From CAVVXX01 sp052389895 (GTDB lineage: Bacteria > Pseudomonadota > Alphaproteobacteria > Micropepsales > Micropepsaceae): 64,000 bases of DNA. The notes beneath the pieces were generated by a model, which searched no databases, was not told the origin of the DNA, and saw nothing but the letters and a program-made list of their open reading frames with translations. The stretch covers positions 6,404 to 70,403 of the forward strand of contig JBQTHM010000017.1 of assembly GCA_052389895.1 (NCBI GenBank), in the 5' to 3' direction. Positions 33,859 to 44,351 of this stretch are shown here, piece by piece (within the stretch, counting starts at the first letter, position 1; every line of letters starts with the position of its first letter). The position numbers and the translations under genes were made by a program.

Positions 33859-36011
33859 TGCCTGAATTCCTGCTCGAACTTTTTTCCGAAGAAATCCCGG
33901 CGCGCATGCAGGCGCAGGCGGCCAGGGATCTGGAGCGGCTGGTGGTGGGCGCGCTCAGCGACCGCGGGCTGATGTTCGAATCCGCGCGAAGCTTTGCGGG
34001 CCCGCGCAGGCTCACGCTTTCCATCGGCGGCCTTCCCGGCAAGCAGCCCGACGTGAAAGAAGAACGCAAGGGCCCGCGCGTGAACGCGCCGCAGGCGGCC
34101 ATTGACGGGTTCCTGAAATCCACCGGCCTGACGCTTGCGCAGTGCCAAAAGCGCGCCGACCCCAAGGGCGATTTTTACGTGGCGACGATCGAGCGCAAAG
34201 GTAGACAGGTAGGCGACGTTCTCGCCGAAGTGCTGCCCGAGGTGCTTGCGAAATTGCCGTGGCCCAAATCCATGCGCTGGCCGCGCGGAGGCAATACGCG
34301 CTGGGTGCGCCCGTTGCATCACATCGTGGCGGTGCTCGACGGCGAAGTGGCGCCGTTCGAATTTGCTGGCGTGCAGAGCGGGCATATCACGCACGGTCAT
34401 CGCTTTCTCTTTCCACCCAATCCCATTCCGGTGAAGCGGTTCGAGGATTACGAGAAGAAGCTTCGGGCCGCGAAAGTGATCGTAGATGCGGCCGAGCGGC
34501 GCGAGATCATCAAGCACGAGGCCACGCAGCGTGCGTTCGCGCTGGGGCTGGAGCTGGTGGAAGACGATGGGCTGCTGGAAGAAGTGGCGGGGCTGGTGGA
34601 ATGGCCCGTGGTGCTGGTTGGCGAAATCGACGAAACATTCATGACTCTTCCGCCAGACATCCTGCAAACGACCATGCGCGCGAACCAGAAATATTTCGCG
34701 CTGCGCGATCCCAACACGATGAAGCTCGCCAACAAATTCGTTGTGGTCGCCGGCACGGAAGCGAAAGACGGCGGCAAGGAAATCGTGGCGGGAAACGAGC
34801 GCGTGCTGCGCGCGCGCCTCGCCGACGCCAAGTTTTTCTGGGATCAGGACCGCAAACGCTCGCTGGAAAGCCGTATTGCCGATCTGGAGGGCATCGTCTT
34901 TCACGCCAAGCTTGGGACGCAGTTGGAGCGCGTGAAACGGATCGAGGCGCTGGCCGCGGAAATCGGCAAGACCATCGGGCTGAAAGAGAAAGAAATAGAG
35001 AAGATCAAGCGCGCCGCCTTTCTCTGCAAAGCCGATCTCACCACCGGAGTTGTCGGCGAATTCCCCGAGCTTCAAGGCATCATGGGCCGCTATTACGCGC
35101 TCGCCGACGGCGAAGACAAAGACGTCGCCAACGCCATACGGGATCATTACAAGCCGCTCGGGCCAAATGACCGGGTGCCGATTGAATCAACATCCGTTTG
35201 TGTTGCTCTTGCGGACAAACTCGATGGGCTCACTGGATTCTTCTCGATTGGCGAAAGGCCGACGGGCTCCGGTGATCCTTACGCACTCCGACGTGCTGCA
35301 TTAGGATTCATAAGAATCGTGCTCAATAACGAAGTTAGGATGTCCCTGTTTCCGGTATTAGGTGCAAGCGTTGGCACATATATCGATCAGAATAATAAAC
35401 CAGTTTTGGACGCGCTTCGTGCTGCTGTCAGTCCAGGCGAAACACTTCACGATACTTTGCGTCGCGCTTTTTATATCTATCACAGCAAAGGCATCGAAGA
35501 TTTCTTTCGGGAGCGCCTAAAGGTCGCGCTGCGCGAAAAAGGCGTGCGGCACGATTTGATTGATGCCGTGTTTGCGCTGGGAAATGAGGATGACCTGGTG
35601 CGGCTCGTGCGGCGCGTGGAGGCGTTGCAGGCATTCCTCAAAACAGAAGACGGTGATCATTTGCTGACTGGCTACAAGCGCGCGGCGAACATTCTTAAAA
35701 TTGAGGAAAGGAAGGATAAGAAGGAATACCGGGGCGTGCCCTCCGGATCCGCGTTGAAACTGGACGACGAAAGAGCGCTGGCCGATGCACTGGAGCGCGC
35801 AAAAAAGGATGCGGCTGCCGCGTTACAGAAAGAGGATTTCGCGGCTGCGATGAAGGCTCTGGCGAAACTGCGCGCCCCCGTGGACCGTTTCTTCGACAAG
35901 GTCACCGTGAACGTCGAGGACAAAGCCTTGCGCGAGAACCGCCTCAAACTGCTTTCGCAGATCGTCGACACGGCGCACCAGGTCGCCGATTTTTCGAAGG
36001 TGGAGGGATAG
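33858..36011 (+). CDS. glyS: Glycyl-tRNA synthetase beta subunit
   Basis: 717 residues starting M-P-E-F-L-L-E-L-F-S-E-E-I-P-A-R-M, the family N-terminus. It continues with M-R-W-P-R-G-G-N-T-R-W-V-R-P near 140, M-R-A-N-Q-K-Y-F near 270 and an HD-like central domain near 400. The C-terminal part holds the tRNA-binding region. The frame is intact throughout. However 35161-35520 is about 49% G+C (35281-35520 about 46%), against about 60% on either side, and uses codons rare elsewhere here (ATA, AGA, AGG, TTA, GTA). The protein sequence stays family-like across it. Confidence 0.96.
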   Translation: MPEFLLELFSEEIPARMQAQAARDLERLVVGALSDRGLMFESARSFAGPRRLTLSIGGLPGKQPDVKEERKGPRVNAPQAAIDGFLKSTGLTLAQCQKRADPKGDFYVATIERKGRQVGDVLAEVLPEVLAKLPWPKSMRWPRGGNTRWVRPLHHIVAVLDGEVAPFEFAGVQSGHITHGHRFLFPPNPIPVKRFEDYEKKLRAAKVIVDAAERREIIKHEATQRAFALGLELVEDDGLLEEVAGLVEWPVVLVGEIDETFMTLPPDILQTTMRANQKYFALRDPNTMKLANKFVVVAGTEAKDGGKEIVAGNERVLRARLADAKFFWDQDRKRSLESRIADLEGIVFHAKLGTQLERVKRIEALAAEIGKTIGLKEKEIEKIKRAAFLCKADLTTGVVGEFPELQGIMGRYYALADGEDKDVANAIRDHYKPLGPNDRVPIESTSVCVALADKLDGLTGFFSIGERPTGSGDPYALRRAALGFIRIVLNNEVRMSLFPVLGASVGTYIDQNNKPVLDALRAAVSPGETLHDTLRRAFYIYHSKGIEDFFRERLKVALREKGVRHDLIDAVFALGNEDDLVRLVRRVEALQAFLKTEDGDHLLTGYKRAANILKIEERKDKKEYRGVPSGSALKLDDERALADALERAKKDAAAALQKEDFAAAMKALAKLRAPVDRFFDKVTVNVEDKALRENRLKLLSQIVDTAHQVADFSKVEG

Positions 36012-36020
36012 AAAAAAGTT

Positions 36021-36109
36021 GTCATGGCCCGTGAATACGGGCCATCCAGGATTTGAAGGCTTGAGTGGTGCAAGCGTCACCTGGGTCGCCCGCAGTTGCG
36101 GGCGATGAC
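36021..36109. repeat. REP-like paired palindromic element (BIME-like)
   Basis: Two hairpins lie between glyS and ppdK. The first, 36025-36044, has an 8-bp stem TGGCCCGT/ACGGGCCA; the second has CGCCCGC (36087-36093)/GCGGGCG (36098-36104). They are in inverted arrangement, framed by GTCAT...CCAGG and CCTGG...ATGAC. This is the general layout of the GTCAT...CCAGG/CCTGG...ATGAC repeats found in many copies in alphaproteobacterial genomes. It may also end glyS transcription. Only one copy is in the window. Confidence 0.75.
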
Positions 36110-36132
36110 ATGAGAGTTGAGAAGGTTGGCCG

Positions 36133-38802
<2,670 letters not shown>

Positions 38803-38861
38803 ACCCGCGCGGCTTGGCGCGCGTTTTGCGAGCGTTGGCAACATCGCCGCCAACATCTTCG

Positions 38862-38874
38862 TGACGCGGCGTCA
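38862..38874. repeat. 13-bp palindrome TGACGC-G-GCGTCA
   Basis: Second copy of the palindrome at 19558, differing only in the centre base. It lies 20 bases upstream of the -35 of the promoter candidate for the cell-wall hydrolase gene, a plausible activator or repressor position. Confidence 0.4.
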
Positions 38875-38893
38875 TGAAATGAGCCCGTAACGA

Positions 38894-38924
38894 TTGACCT
38901 TGGTGGATGCGGTTGCTAGCAACC
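38894..38924 (+). promoter_or_regulatory. Candidate promoter of the cell-wall hydrolase with a palindrome on its -10
   Basis: TTGACC (38894-38899), a 17-base spacer, TAGCAA (38917-38922). The perfect 14-bp palindrome GGTTGCTAGCAACC at 38911-38924 covers the -10. A start near 38929 leaves about 42 bases of leader before the ATG at 38971. Confidence 0.4.
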
Positions 38925-38970
38925 CCGCCTCGGTGGGGGCCGAAACCGAATCGCGAGGGGTAAGTCTCGC

Positions 38971-39570
38971 ATGAAGTTGAGGATAGCGGCGGCCCACCGC
39001 CGGTCGGACTGCGCGCTGATATTCGCCGTGGTGCTCGCGTTTCTCGCAAGCATCCCTGGGATGCAAGCCAATCTATACAGAGATCAGCTTCCGTCAGCGC
39101 AGGCCGCGGTGACAGCTATTGTGACCGATTCGCCCGTGGAGCAGGCGCTGGCGGCGCTCACTTCGGAACAGATGTGCCTTGCCGAGGCCATGTATTACGA
39201 GGCGCTCAGCGAAGGACCCGACGGCCAGAAGGCCGTGGCAGAAGTGATCTTGCAACGCATGCAGGACCGCAACTACCCGAAGACGATTTGCGAAATCGTG
39301 CGCCAGGGCGCGGAACGGCGCACGGGATGCCAGTTCTCATACACGTGCGACGGGTCGCTGAAGCGCCCCAAGAATGCCGTGGCGTGGCGGCGCGTGCGCT
39401 CGCTCGCCGGCCAGATCATGGAGGGCGCGGTACGCCTGGGCTCGCTCACCGGGCGCGCCACGCATTTCCACACCGTGAATGTGCAACCCCTGTGGGCCTC
39501 CGAGCTCGTGCGTACAACGCAGATCGGCAACCACATCTTCTACCGCCGCGGCCCCGCACGGGGGAGCTAA
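38971..39570 (+). CDS. Exported cell-wall hydrolase, SleB/CwlJ family
   Basis: 199 residues with an N-terminal signal or anchor (about 14-35). The Hydrolase_2 domain follows from about 62: Q-M-C-L-A-E-A-M-Y-Y-E-A (catalytic Glu), A-V-A-E-V-I-L-Q-R-M-Q-D-R-N-Y-P-K-T-I-C, then G-C-Q-F-S-Y-T-C-D-G and a C-terminal A-T-H-F-H. In non-sporulating bacteria such proteins are muramidase-like peptidoglycan hydrolases. Three Cys residues of the domain suggest disulfides in the periplasm. Confidence 0.9.
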   Translation: MKLRIAAAHRRSDCALIFAVVLAFLASIPGMQANLYRDQLPSAQAAVTAIVTDSPVEQALAALTSEQMCLAEAMYYEALSEGPDGQKAVAEVILQRMQDRNYPKTICEIVRQGAERRTGCQFSYTCDGSLKRPKNAVAWRRVRSLAGQIMEGAVRLGSLTGRATHFHTVNVQPLWASELVRTTQIGNHIFYRRGPARGS

Positions 39571-39678
39571 TTCCCCGCGAGAGCGATCAGGTTGTTGATC
39601 GTGTTCCATTTGCGCGCGCAGAAATGCCACTGCCGTAGCCGTGCATCGCTCCGGTGCGTGACGGCAATTTAGGGTGGT

Positions 39679-40536
39679 TCACAAATCAAGCGCCACATCG
39701 AGTGCTGGTGCGCTGTGGGTGATGGCACCGGAGGAAATGAAATCCACGCCGGTTTCCGCAATGGCGCGCACGTTTTCGCGTGAGACGCCGCCCGAGGCTT
39801 CGAGCAACGCGCGGCCATTGGTGAACTGAACCGCACTGCGGAGCATGCTTGGCTCCATGTTGTCGAGAAGGATCCTGCCCACGCCGAGCGACAGAACCTT
39901 TTCGAGCTGGGCCAGCGAATCCACTTCGACTTCGATCGATTTCGGTTCGTGACCGCGCGCGGCAACGGCGCGCACGGCCGCTTCGATGCCGCCGGCAGCA
40001 ATAATGTGGTTGTCCTTGATAAGGACAGCATCATAAAGGCCGAAACGGTGATTCACGCCGCCGCCGCAGCGCACGGCATATTTTTCCAGCAGGCGCAGGC
40101 CCGGCGTCGTTTTGCGCGTGCAAGTGATGCGCGCGCGTGTGCCTTTCACCGCCTCAACCAGCTCACGCGTTGCGGTCGCGATTCCCGAAAGCTGTCCCAG
40201 GAAATTCATGGCCGTGCGTTCGGCCGTCAGCAGCGCGCGGGCAGGGCCGGACACTTCGGCAATAGTTTCTTTGGCTTTGACCGACGACCCGTCCGGTGCC
40301 TTCGTCTCGAGCCGCACCGATGGGTCCAGCAGATAGAAAGCAAGATCGGAGGCGATCAACCCTGCGATCACGCCCGGCTTGCGCGCAAGTACGAGGCCGC
40401 GCGCCGCTTTGCTCGCCCCTACGGTCGCTTCGGTCGTGATATCGCCCGAGCCAATGTCTTCATTCAGAGCGCGCCGCACGATGGGCTCGATGTCCGCGCG
40501 CGACGGCGGATTGGTAAAGGCAAGGGCGAGCGTCAC
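39679..40536 (-). CDS. nadC: Quinolinate phosphoribosyltransferase (NadC)
   Basis: 285 residues. Conserved A-L-N-E-D-I-G-S-G-D-I-T-T near 27-39, C-T-R-K-T-T-P-G-L-R near 138, K-Y-A-V-R-C-G-G-G-x-N-H-R and L-I-K-D-N-H, all typical active-site blocks. It makes nicotinate mononucleotide from quinolinate and PRPP. Last gene of nadABC, with ATGA overlap with nadB. Confidence 0.97.
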   Translation of the reverse strand: MTLALAFTNPPSRADIEPIVRRALNEDIGSGDITTEATVGASKAARGLVLARKPGVIAGLIASDLAFYLLDPSVRLETKAPDGSSVKAKETIAEVSGPARALLTAERTAMNFLGQLSGIATATRELVEAVKGTRARITCTRKTTPGLRLLEKYAVRCGGGVNHRFGLYDAVLIKDNHIIAAGGIEAAVRAVAARGHEPKSIEVEVDSLAQLEKVLSLGVGRILLDNMEPSMLRSAVQFTNGRALLEASGGVSRENVRAIAETGVDFISSGAITHSAPALDVALDL

Positions 40537-42119
40537 TGCGATTTCGCTCTTGGCTGCGTTTCGGTACCAGCCAGGTGCGCTATGCGCTGCGCATCGGCGA
40601 GCGTCAAGAATGTACGCCAGGCGGCCGTGCCGGCTTGCGGATAGTCGCTGCGGAAGTGGGCGCCGCGGCTTTCCTTTCTCGCCATTGCGCCTGCGGCAAT
40701 CAGTCTGGCCGCTGCGGTCATGTTGAGAAGCGCGGGTTCGCCGGCGCCCGCGCGTTCCACGGCATCGACCGTCGCCAACGCGCGGCGGAGGCCATCCTTA
40801 TCGCGTTCGATGCCCGCATCGCGACTCATGGCATCGCGGAGCAGCTTGGGTGGCGCAACCGGCAGCCAGTGCTCGGGCGCAGGCGGCGTCCCGCGCCCCA
40901 GCGAAGGCACGATGTTGGCGCGAACGTCTTCCGCCACGCGCGCACCGAACACGATCGCTTCCAGCAGCGAATTAGAAGCGAGGCGATTGGCGCCGTGCAC
41001 ACCGGTGCTTGCGCATTCGCCACATGCCCAGAGGCCAGCAAGAGTCGTGCGGCCATATGCGTCTGTCGCGATGCCGCCCATGTGATAGTGCGCCGCCGGG
41101 GCCACCGGGATCGGGTCGGTAACCGGATCTATGCCTGCGGCCTTCGCTGCCGCATAGACTGTGGGGAATTTTTCGGGGAACGCAGCACCGATAGCCCTAG
41201 TGCAATCAAGAAAAACGCGTGTGCCGGAGAGAATCTGCCGGTAAATGGCACGCGCCACCACGTCGCGCGGAGCAAGCTCGGCGTCCGCATGCGCGGCCGC
41301 TACGAAGCGTACGCCCTTGTCGTTGATGAGCGTCGCACCCATTCCGCGCAGCGCTTCCGTGGCGAGAGGAGCGGGATCGCGGCCCACGGAAATTGCCGTG
41401 GGATGGAACTGAACGAATTCCGGATCGGCGATCAGCGCGCCGGCACGTGCAGCCATGCCCAGGCCTTCGCCGCGCGATTCGGGCGGGTTGGTCGTGACCG
41501 CGTACAGAGCGCCGAGGCCGCCGGTCGCGAGAATGACGGATGCGCTGCGGAAGAGAGCGAGCTTGGTCTGTGTTCCGCTGCAAAAGCGGGCGAAAAGACC
41601 CACAACGCGCCCATCCTCGACGGCAAGCTCGATCGCATGAAAGCCCTCGAGCATTGTTATCGAGGATTCCTTGTGCGATGCGGCGGTCAACGCAGCCATG
41701 ATCGCTGCGCCCGCGCGGTCGCCCTGCACATGCACGATGCGGGGCATCGAATGTGCGGCTTCGCGGCCCAGTGCAAGCTTGCCCGCTGCGTCGCGATCAA
41801 ACGGCATGCCGTAGCGTAGAAGATCCTCAATGCGGGCGGGCGCTTCGCTCGCAAGCAGCGCGGCCACGGCAGGATCGGAAAGGCCGGCGCCTGCCAAAAC
41901 GGTGTCGGCTGCGTGCGCTTCGGGCGTGTCACCCTCCGCCATGGCCGCCGCGATGCCGCCCTGTGCCCATGGGGTCGAGCCGGAGACGCCAGGGTGTGCA
42001 CCTGCAATCACGAGGGCAGGGTAGGGCGAAAGTTTCAGCGCAGTGAAAAGCCCCGCGACCCCCGCGCCCAGGATGAGTGCGCCTTTTGCCTCAACGACGT
42101 TATCGGGCGCGGCGACCAT
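40533..42119 (-). CDS. nadB: L-aspartate oxidase (NadB)
   Basis: 528 residues. FAD motif L-I-L-G-A-G-V-A-G-L-F-T-A-L near 16-29; S-G-S-T-P-W-A-Q-G-G-I-A-A-A near 46; the substrate-site H-Y-H-M-G-G-I near 342 and G-E-C-A-S-T-G-V-H-G-A-N-R-L-A-S-N-S-L near 367. It oxidises aspartate to iminoaspartate for quinolinate formation. Its start follows the nadA stop directly, and its 3' end overlaps nadC. Confidence 0.97.
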   Translation of the reverse strand: MVAAPDNVVEAKGALILGAGVAGLFTALKLSPYPALVIAGAHPGVSGSTPWAQGGIAAAMAEGDTPEAHAADTVLAGAGLSDPAVAALLASEAPARIEDLLRYGMPFDRDAAGKLALGREAAHSMPRIVHVQGDRAGAAIMAALTAASHKESSITMLEGFHAIELAVEDGRVVGLFARFCSGTQTKLALFRSASVILATGGLGALYAVTTNPPESRGEGLGMAARAGALIADPEFVQFHPTAISVGRDPAPLATEALRGMGATLINDKGVRFVAAAHADAELAPRDVVARAIYRQILSGTRVFLDCTRAIGAAFPEKFPTVYAAAKAAGIDPVTDPIPVAPAAHYHMGGIATDAYGRTTLAGLWACGECASTGVHGANRLASNSLLEAIVFGARVAEDVRANIVPSLGRGTPPAPEHWLPVAPPKLLRDAMSRDAGIERDKDGLRRALATVDAVERAGAGEPALLNMTAAARLIAAGAMARKESRGAHFRSDYPQAGTAAWRTFLTLADAQRIAHLAGTETQPRAKSQ

Positions 42120-43169
42120 TCAGGCCCGCGCAGGCGCGCGCTGCGGGCCCACTTTCAGCATGGCTTCGACGGAGGCGCGTGCGCGCGCGGCGACGGCGGG
42201 ATCCACCGTAACTTCCGTCGTCAAGGTCTGCAGCGAACGAAGAATCTTGGGCAGCGTGATGCGCTTCATGTGCGGACAGAGATTGCAGGGGCGCACGAAT
42301 TCGACGTCGGGGTATTCAGCCGACACGTTGTCGCTCATGGAGCATTCCGTGACCATGACCACGCGGCTGGGGCGCTTCTCGCCGACAAAGCGGATCATGC
42401 TTGAAGTGGAACCCGTGAAATCCGCTTCGGCCAAAACGTCGGGCGGGCATTCGGGGTGCGCGAGCACGATCACGCCAGGATAGCTGTTGCGGAAATCGCG
42501 AATGGTTTCCGGCGTGAAGCGTTCATGCACTTCGCAATGGCCCTTCCACGAAATGATTTTGATGGGTGTCTGCTTGGCGACGTAATTGGCCAGATATTCG
42601 TCCGGAATCATGACTACCGTGCCGACGCTGCGTTCGCGGGCGATGGTTTCCACAACCGCCGCCGCATTGGAGGACGTGCAGCATATGTCGCTTTCCGCCT
42701 TCACTTCGGCAGACGTATTGACGTAGGTCACGATTGGCAGGCCGGGGTATTTTTCTCGCAGGAGGCGCACGTCCGCCGCTGTGATGGAGGCCGCGAGCGA
42801 ACACCCGGCGCGGATATCGGGGATAAGCACCATTTTTTCCGGCGCAAGGATCTTCGCGGTTTCGGCCATGAAATGTACACCCGCCTGCACGATGATTCTG
42901 GCGTCGGTTTTTGCCGCCTCGCCCGCGAGCTGAAGGCTGTCGCCGGTGAAATCCGATACGCAATGGAAGATTTCCGGCGTCATGTAATTGTGGCCGAGAA
43001 TGACGGCGCCCCGTTCGCGCTTCAGCCGGTTGATCGCGTCAATATAGGGTGCGTGCACGGGCCATTCGATTTCCGGAATGACGCGGGCAACGCGGCGGTA
43101 AAGCGGCGCCGTGGCCCGCGCCACTTCCGGCGAATAGCGGGGAACGTCCCGGATGGCCGCCTGGGGCAT
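42120..43169 (-). CDS. nadA: Quinolinate synthase A (4Fe-4S)
   Basis: 349 residues from the ATG at 43169, chosen because AAGGAGG lies 7 bases upstream; the frame is open to 43211. The tandem three-domain NadA fold is recognisable from L-G-H-N-Y-M-T-P-E-I near 73, S-D-I-C-C-T-S-S-N-A near 178 and V-R-P-C-N-L-C-P-H-M-K near 295, supplying cluster cysteines. It condenses iminoaspartate with DHAP. Two operator-like repeats lie upstream, so expression is probably repressed by NadQ when NAD is plentiful. Confidence 0.97.
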   Translation of the reverse strand: MPQAAIRDVPRYSPEVARATAPLYRRVARVIPEIEWPVHAPYIDAINRLKRERGAVILGHNYMTPEIFHCVSDFTGDSLQLAGEAAKTDARIIVQAGVHFMAETAKILAPEKMVLIPDIRAGCSLAASITAADVRLLREKYPGLPIVTYVNTSAEVKAESDICCTSSNAAAVVETIARERSVGTVVMIPDEYLANYVAKQTPIKIISWKGHCEVHERFTPETIRDFRNSYPGVIVLAHPECPPDVLAEADFTGSTSSMIRFVGEKRPSRVVMVTECSMSDNVSAEYPDVEFVRPCNLCPHMKRITLPKILRSLQTLTTEVTVDPAVAARARASVEAMLKVGPQRAPARA

Positions 43170-43180
43170 TTGGGCCTCCT

Positions 43181-43199
43181 TATGCTCCTTATGAGCATA
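43181..43199. promoter_or_regulatory. Putative NadQ operator 1 (perfect inverted repeat)
   Basis: TATGCTC, 5 bases, GAGCATA: a perfect 7-bp inverted repeat. It lies just upstream of the nadA ribosome-binding site, in the predicted leader. A related site with identical half-site spacing is at 43243. Assignment to NadQ rests on position beside nadQ and nadA. Confidence 0.7.
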
Positions 43200-43242
43200 A
43201 ATATGGGGCAAAAAAAAGCCGTTACAAGAACGCCGTCAAAGA

Positions 43243-43261
43243 TATGCTATCCGTGAGTATT
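43243..43261. promoter_or_regulatory. Putative NadQ operator 2 (degenerate)
   Basis: TATGCTA, 5 bases, GAGTATT: same half-site register (12 bases start to start) as operator 1, with imperfect halves. It overlaps the -10 and spacer of the nadA promoter candidate. Its centre is 62 bases from that of operator 1. Confidence 0.55.
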
Positions 43262-43271
43262 ACCCAGTCAA
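43244..43271 (-). promoter_or_regulatory. Candidate promoter for nadABC
   Basis: Minus strand TTGACT (43271-43266), a 16-base spacer, TAGCAT (43249-43244), giving a start near 43237 and a leader of about 68 bases that contains operator 1. Operator 2 sits across the -10 and spacer, as expected for a repressor site. Confidence 0.45.
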
Positions 43272-43298
43272 GGCCGAAATATCGGCTTAAGTCGTAAG

Positions 43299-44351
43299 TT
43301 ATTGTGTTGATTTGCCTTTGCGTTGGCGCCGCACGGAGCCGGATGTTGAGGGCAACCACAAGCGTTCCATCCGCAGGCGAGTCATGCGCAAGCCGGGCGC
43401 GGGCCGCTCGCGCAGCACCTCGCGCCGGAACCGGTACTGCCGGGCGGGTCGCCCGCCGGTTCTGGAAGACATGCGCCCCGATTCCTCGACCAGACCTTGG
43501 TTCTCGACCAACCTGCGGAAGTTTTGCTTGTGCAGACGAATACCCGAAATGGCTTCCACGGTGCGCTGCAGTTCCAGCAATGTGAATTCGGGCGGCATCA
43601 ATTCGAATACGACCGGCCGGTACTTCATCTTTCCCCGCAAGCGCCCCATGGCAGTGGCGAGAATGCGCCTATGGTCGAACGCCATAGATTGCCCGAGATC
43701 GGAAAGGGGCTTGGAACCCGAACGGCCATCGCGCGCCGCTTCTTCCACCAAGCCCGCTTCATAGAGCAGTTCGTAGCGATCGAGGACCTTTTCTTCATCC
43801 CACCCCGCTTCGCCCAGTCCGAAGCAAAGCTGCACGCGTTCTCGCCTGCGCGACCGCAATTCGGACGGCGCCTCGGCGATGAAGCCGGTAAGGCGCGGGC
43901 GGATGATCTTTTCGATCATCGGCGGGCGCTTTTGACGCCAGTCTTCCCAAGGAAAAAACTCGTACCATTCGCGCCATACGGTGCCGGGTGCCTTGCCTTC
44001 GTCCTGCGGGCGCGTGAGCGCAAGGTAGCCAACGCTGACGATGCGCTGCGGCTCGTCCAGGCGCAGCAGATGCCGCCCGCGGTCGCCGAAGGTGTAAAGC
44101 TGTTCAACGTAGCCAAGCTGAAGATATGTCTGCTCTTTTACCCAGCTGCGCAAACCGGACTCGAGCGTGCGGTGGCCCAAGGGATCGAACGGGCCGAACG
44201 GAAGTGCATCGGGCTGGCCCGCACGGTGCACCGCAAGCACGCACGGTTGGTAGCCGGTAACCGAGACAATCGCCGCCGAGAGGCCGATCAAGACGGTGTG
44301 CGCGTCGCGCTCGGTGGCCAAAGCTTCTCTTGCGCTGCCACGGCTACTCAC
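43299..44351 (-). CDS. nadQ: NadQ-type NAD-biosynthesis regulator (NUDIX-like domain plus winged helix)
   Basis: 350 residues from a GTG at 44351; the frame upstream of that lies over the phosphatase gene and reads as low-complexity Arg-rich sequence, so I discard it. The N-terminal part (about 15-170) is NUDIX-like but lacks a canonical NUDIX box: S-V-T-G-Y-Q-P-C-V-L, F-G-P-F-D-P-L-G-H-R-T-L-E, G-R-H-L-L-R-L-D-E. The C-terminal part (about 240-345) is a winged helix, with T-L-L-E-L-Q-R-T-V-E-A-I and K-Q-N-F-R-R-L-V-E-N-Q-G-L-V-E. This matches the alphaproteobacterial NadQ group (COG4111), predicted repressors of nadABC. It is translationally coupled (GTGA) to the upstream phosphatase gene and precedes nadA. 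Confidence 0.85.
   Translation of the reverse strand: MSSRGSAREALATERDAHTVLIGLSAAIVSVTGYQPCVLAVHRAGQPDALPFGPFDPLGHRTLESGLRSWVKEQTYLQLGYVEQLYTFGDRGRHLLRLDEPQRIVSVGYLALTRPQDEGKAPGTVWREWYEFFPWEDWRQKRPPMIEKIIRPRLTGFIAEAPSELRSRRRERVQLCFGLGEAGWDEEKVLDRYELLYEAGLVEEAARDGRSGSKPLSDLGQSMAFDHRRILATAMGRLRGKMKYRPVVFELMPPEFTLLELQRTVEAISGIRLHKQNFRRLVENQGLVEESGRMSSRTGGRPARQYRFRREVLRERPAPGLRMTRLRMERLWLPSTSGSVRRQRKGKSTQ

Noticed and set aside
36021..36109. CRISPR-like repeat
   Set aside because: Only two non-identical palindromes, no regular spacer units and no cas genes; it fits a REP pair.
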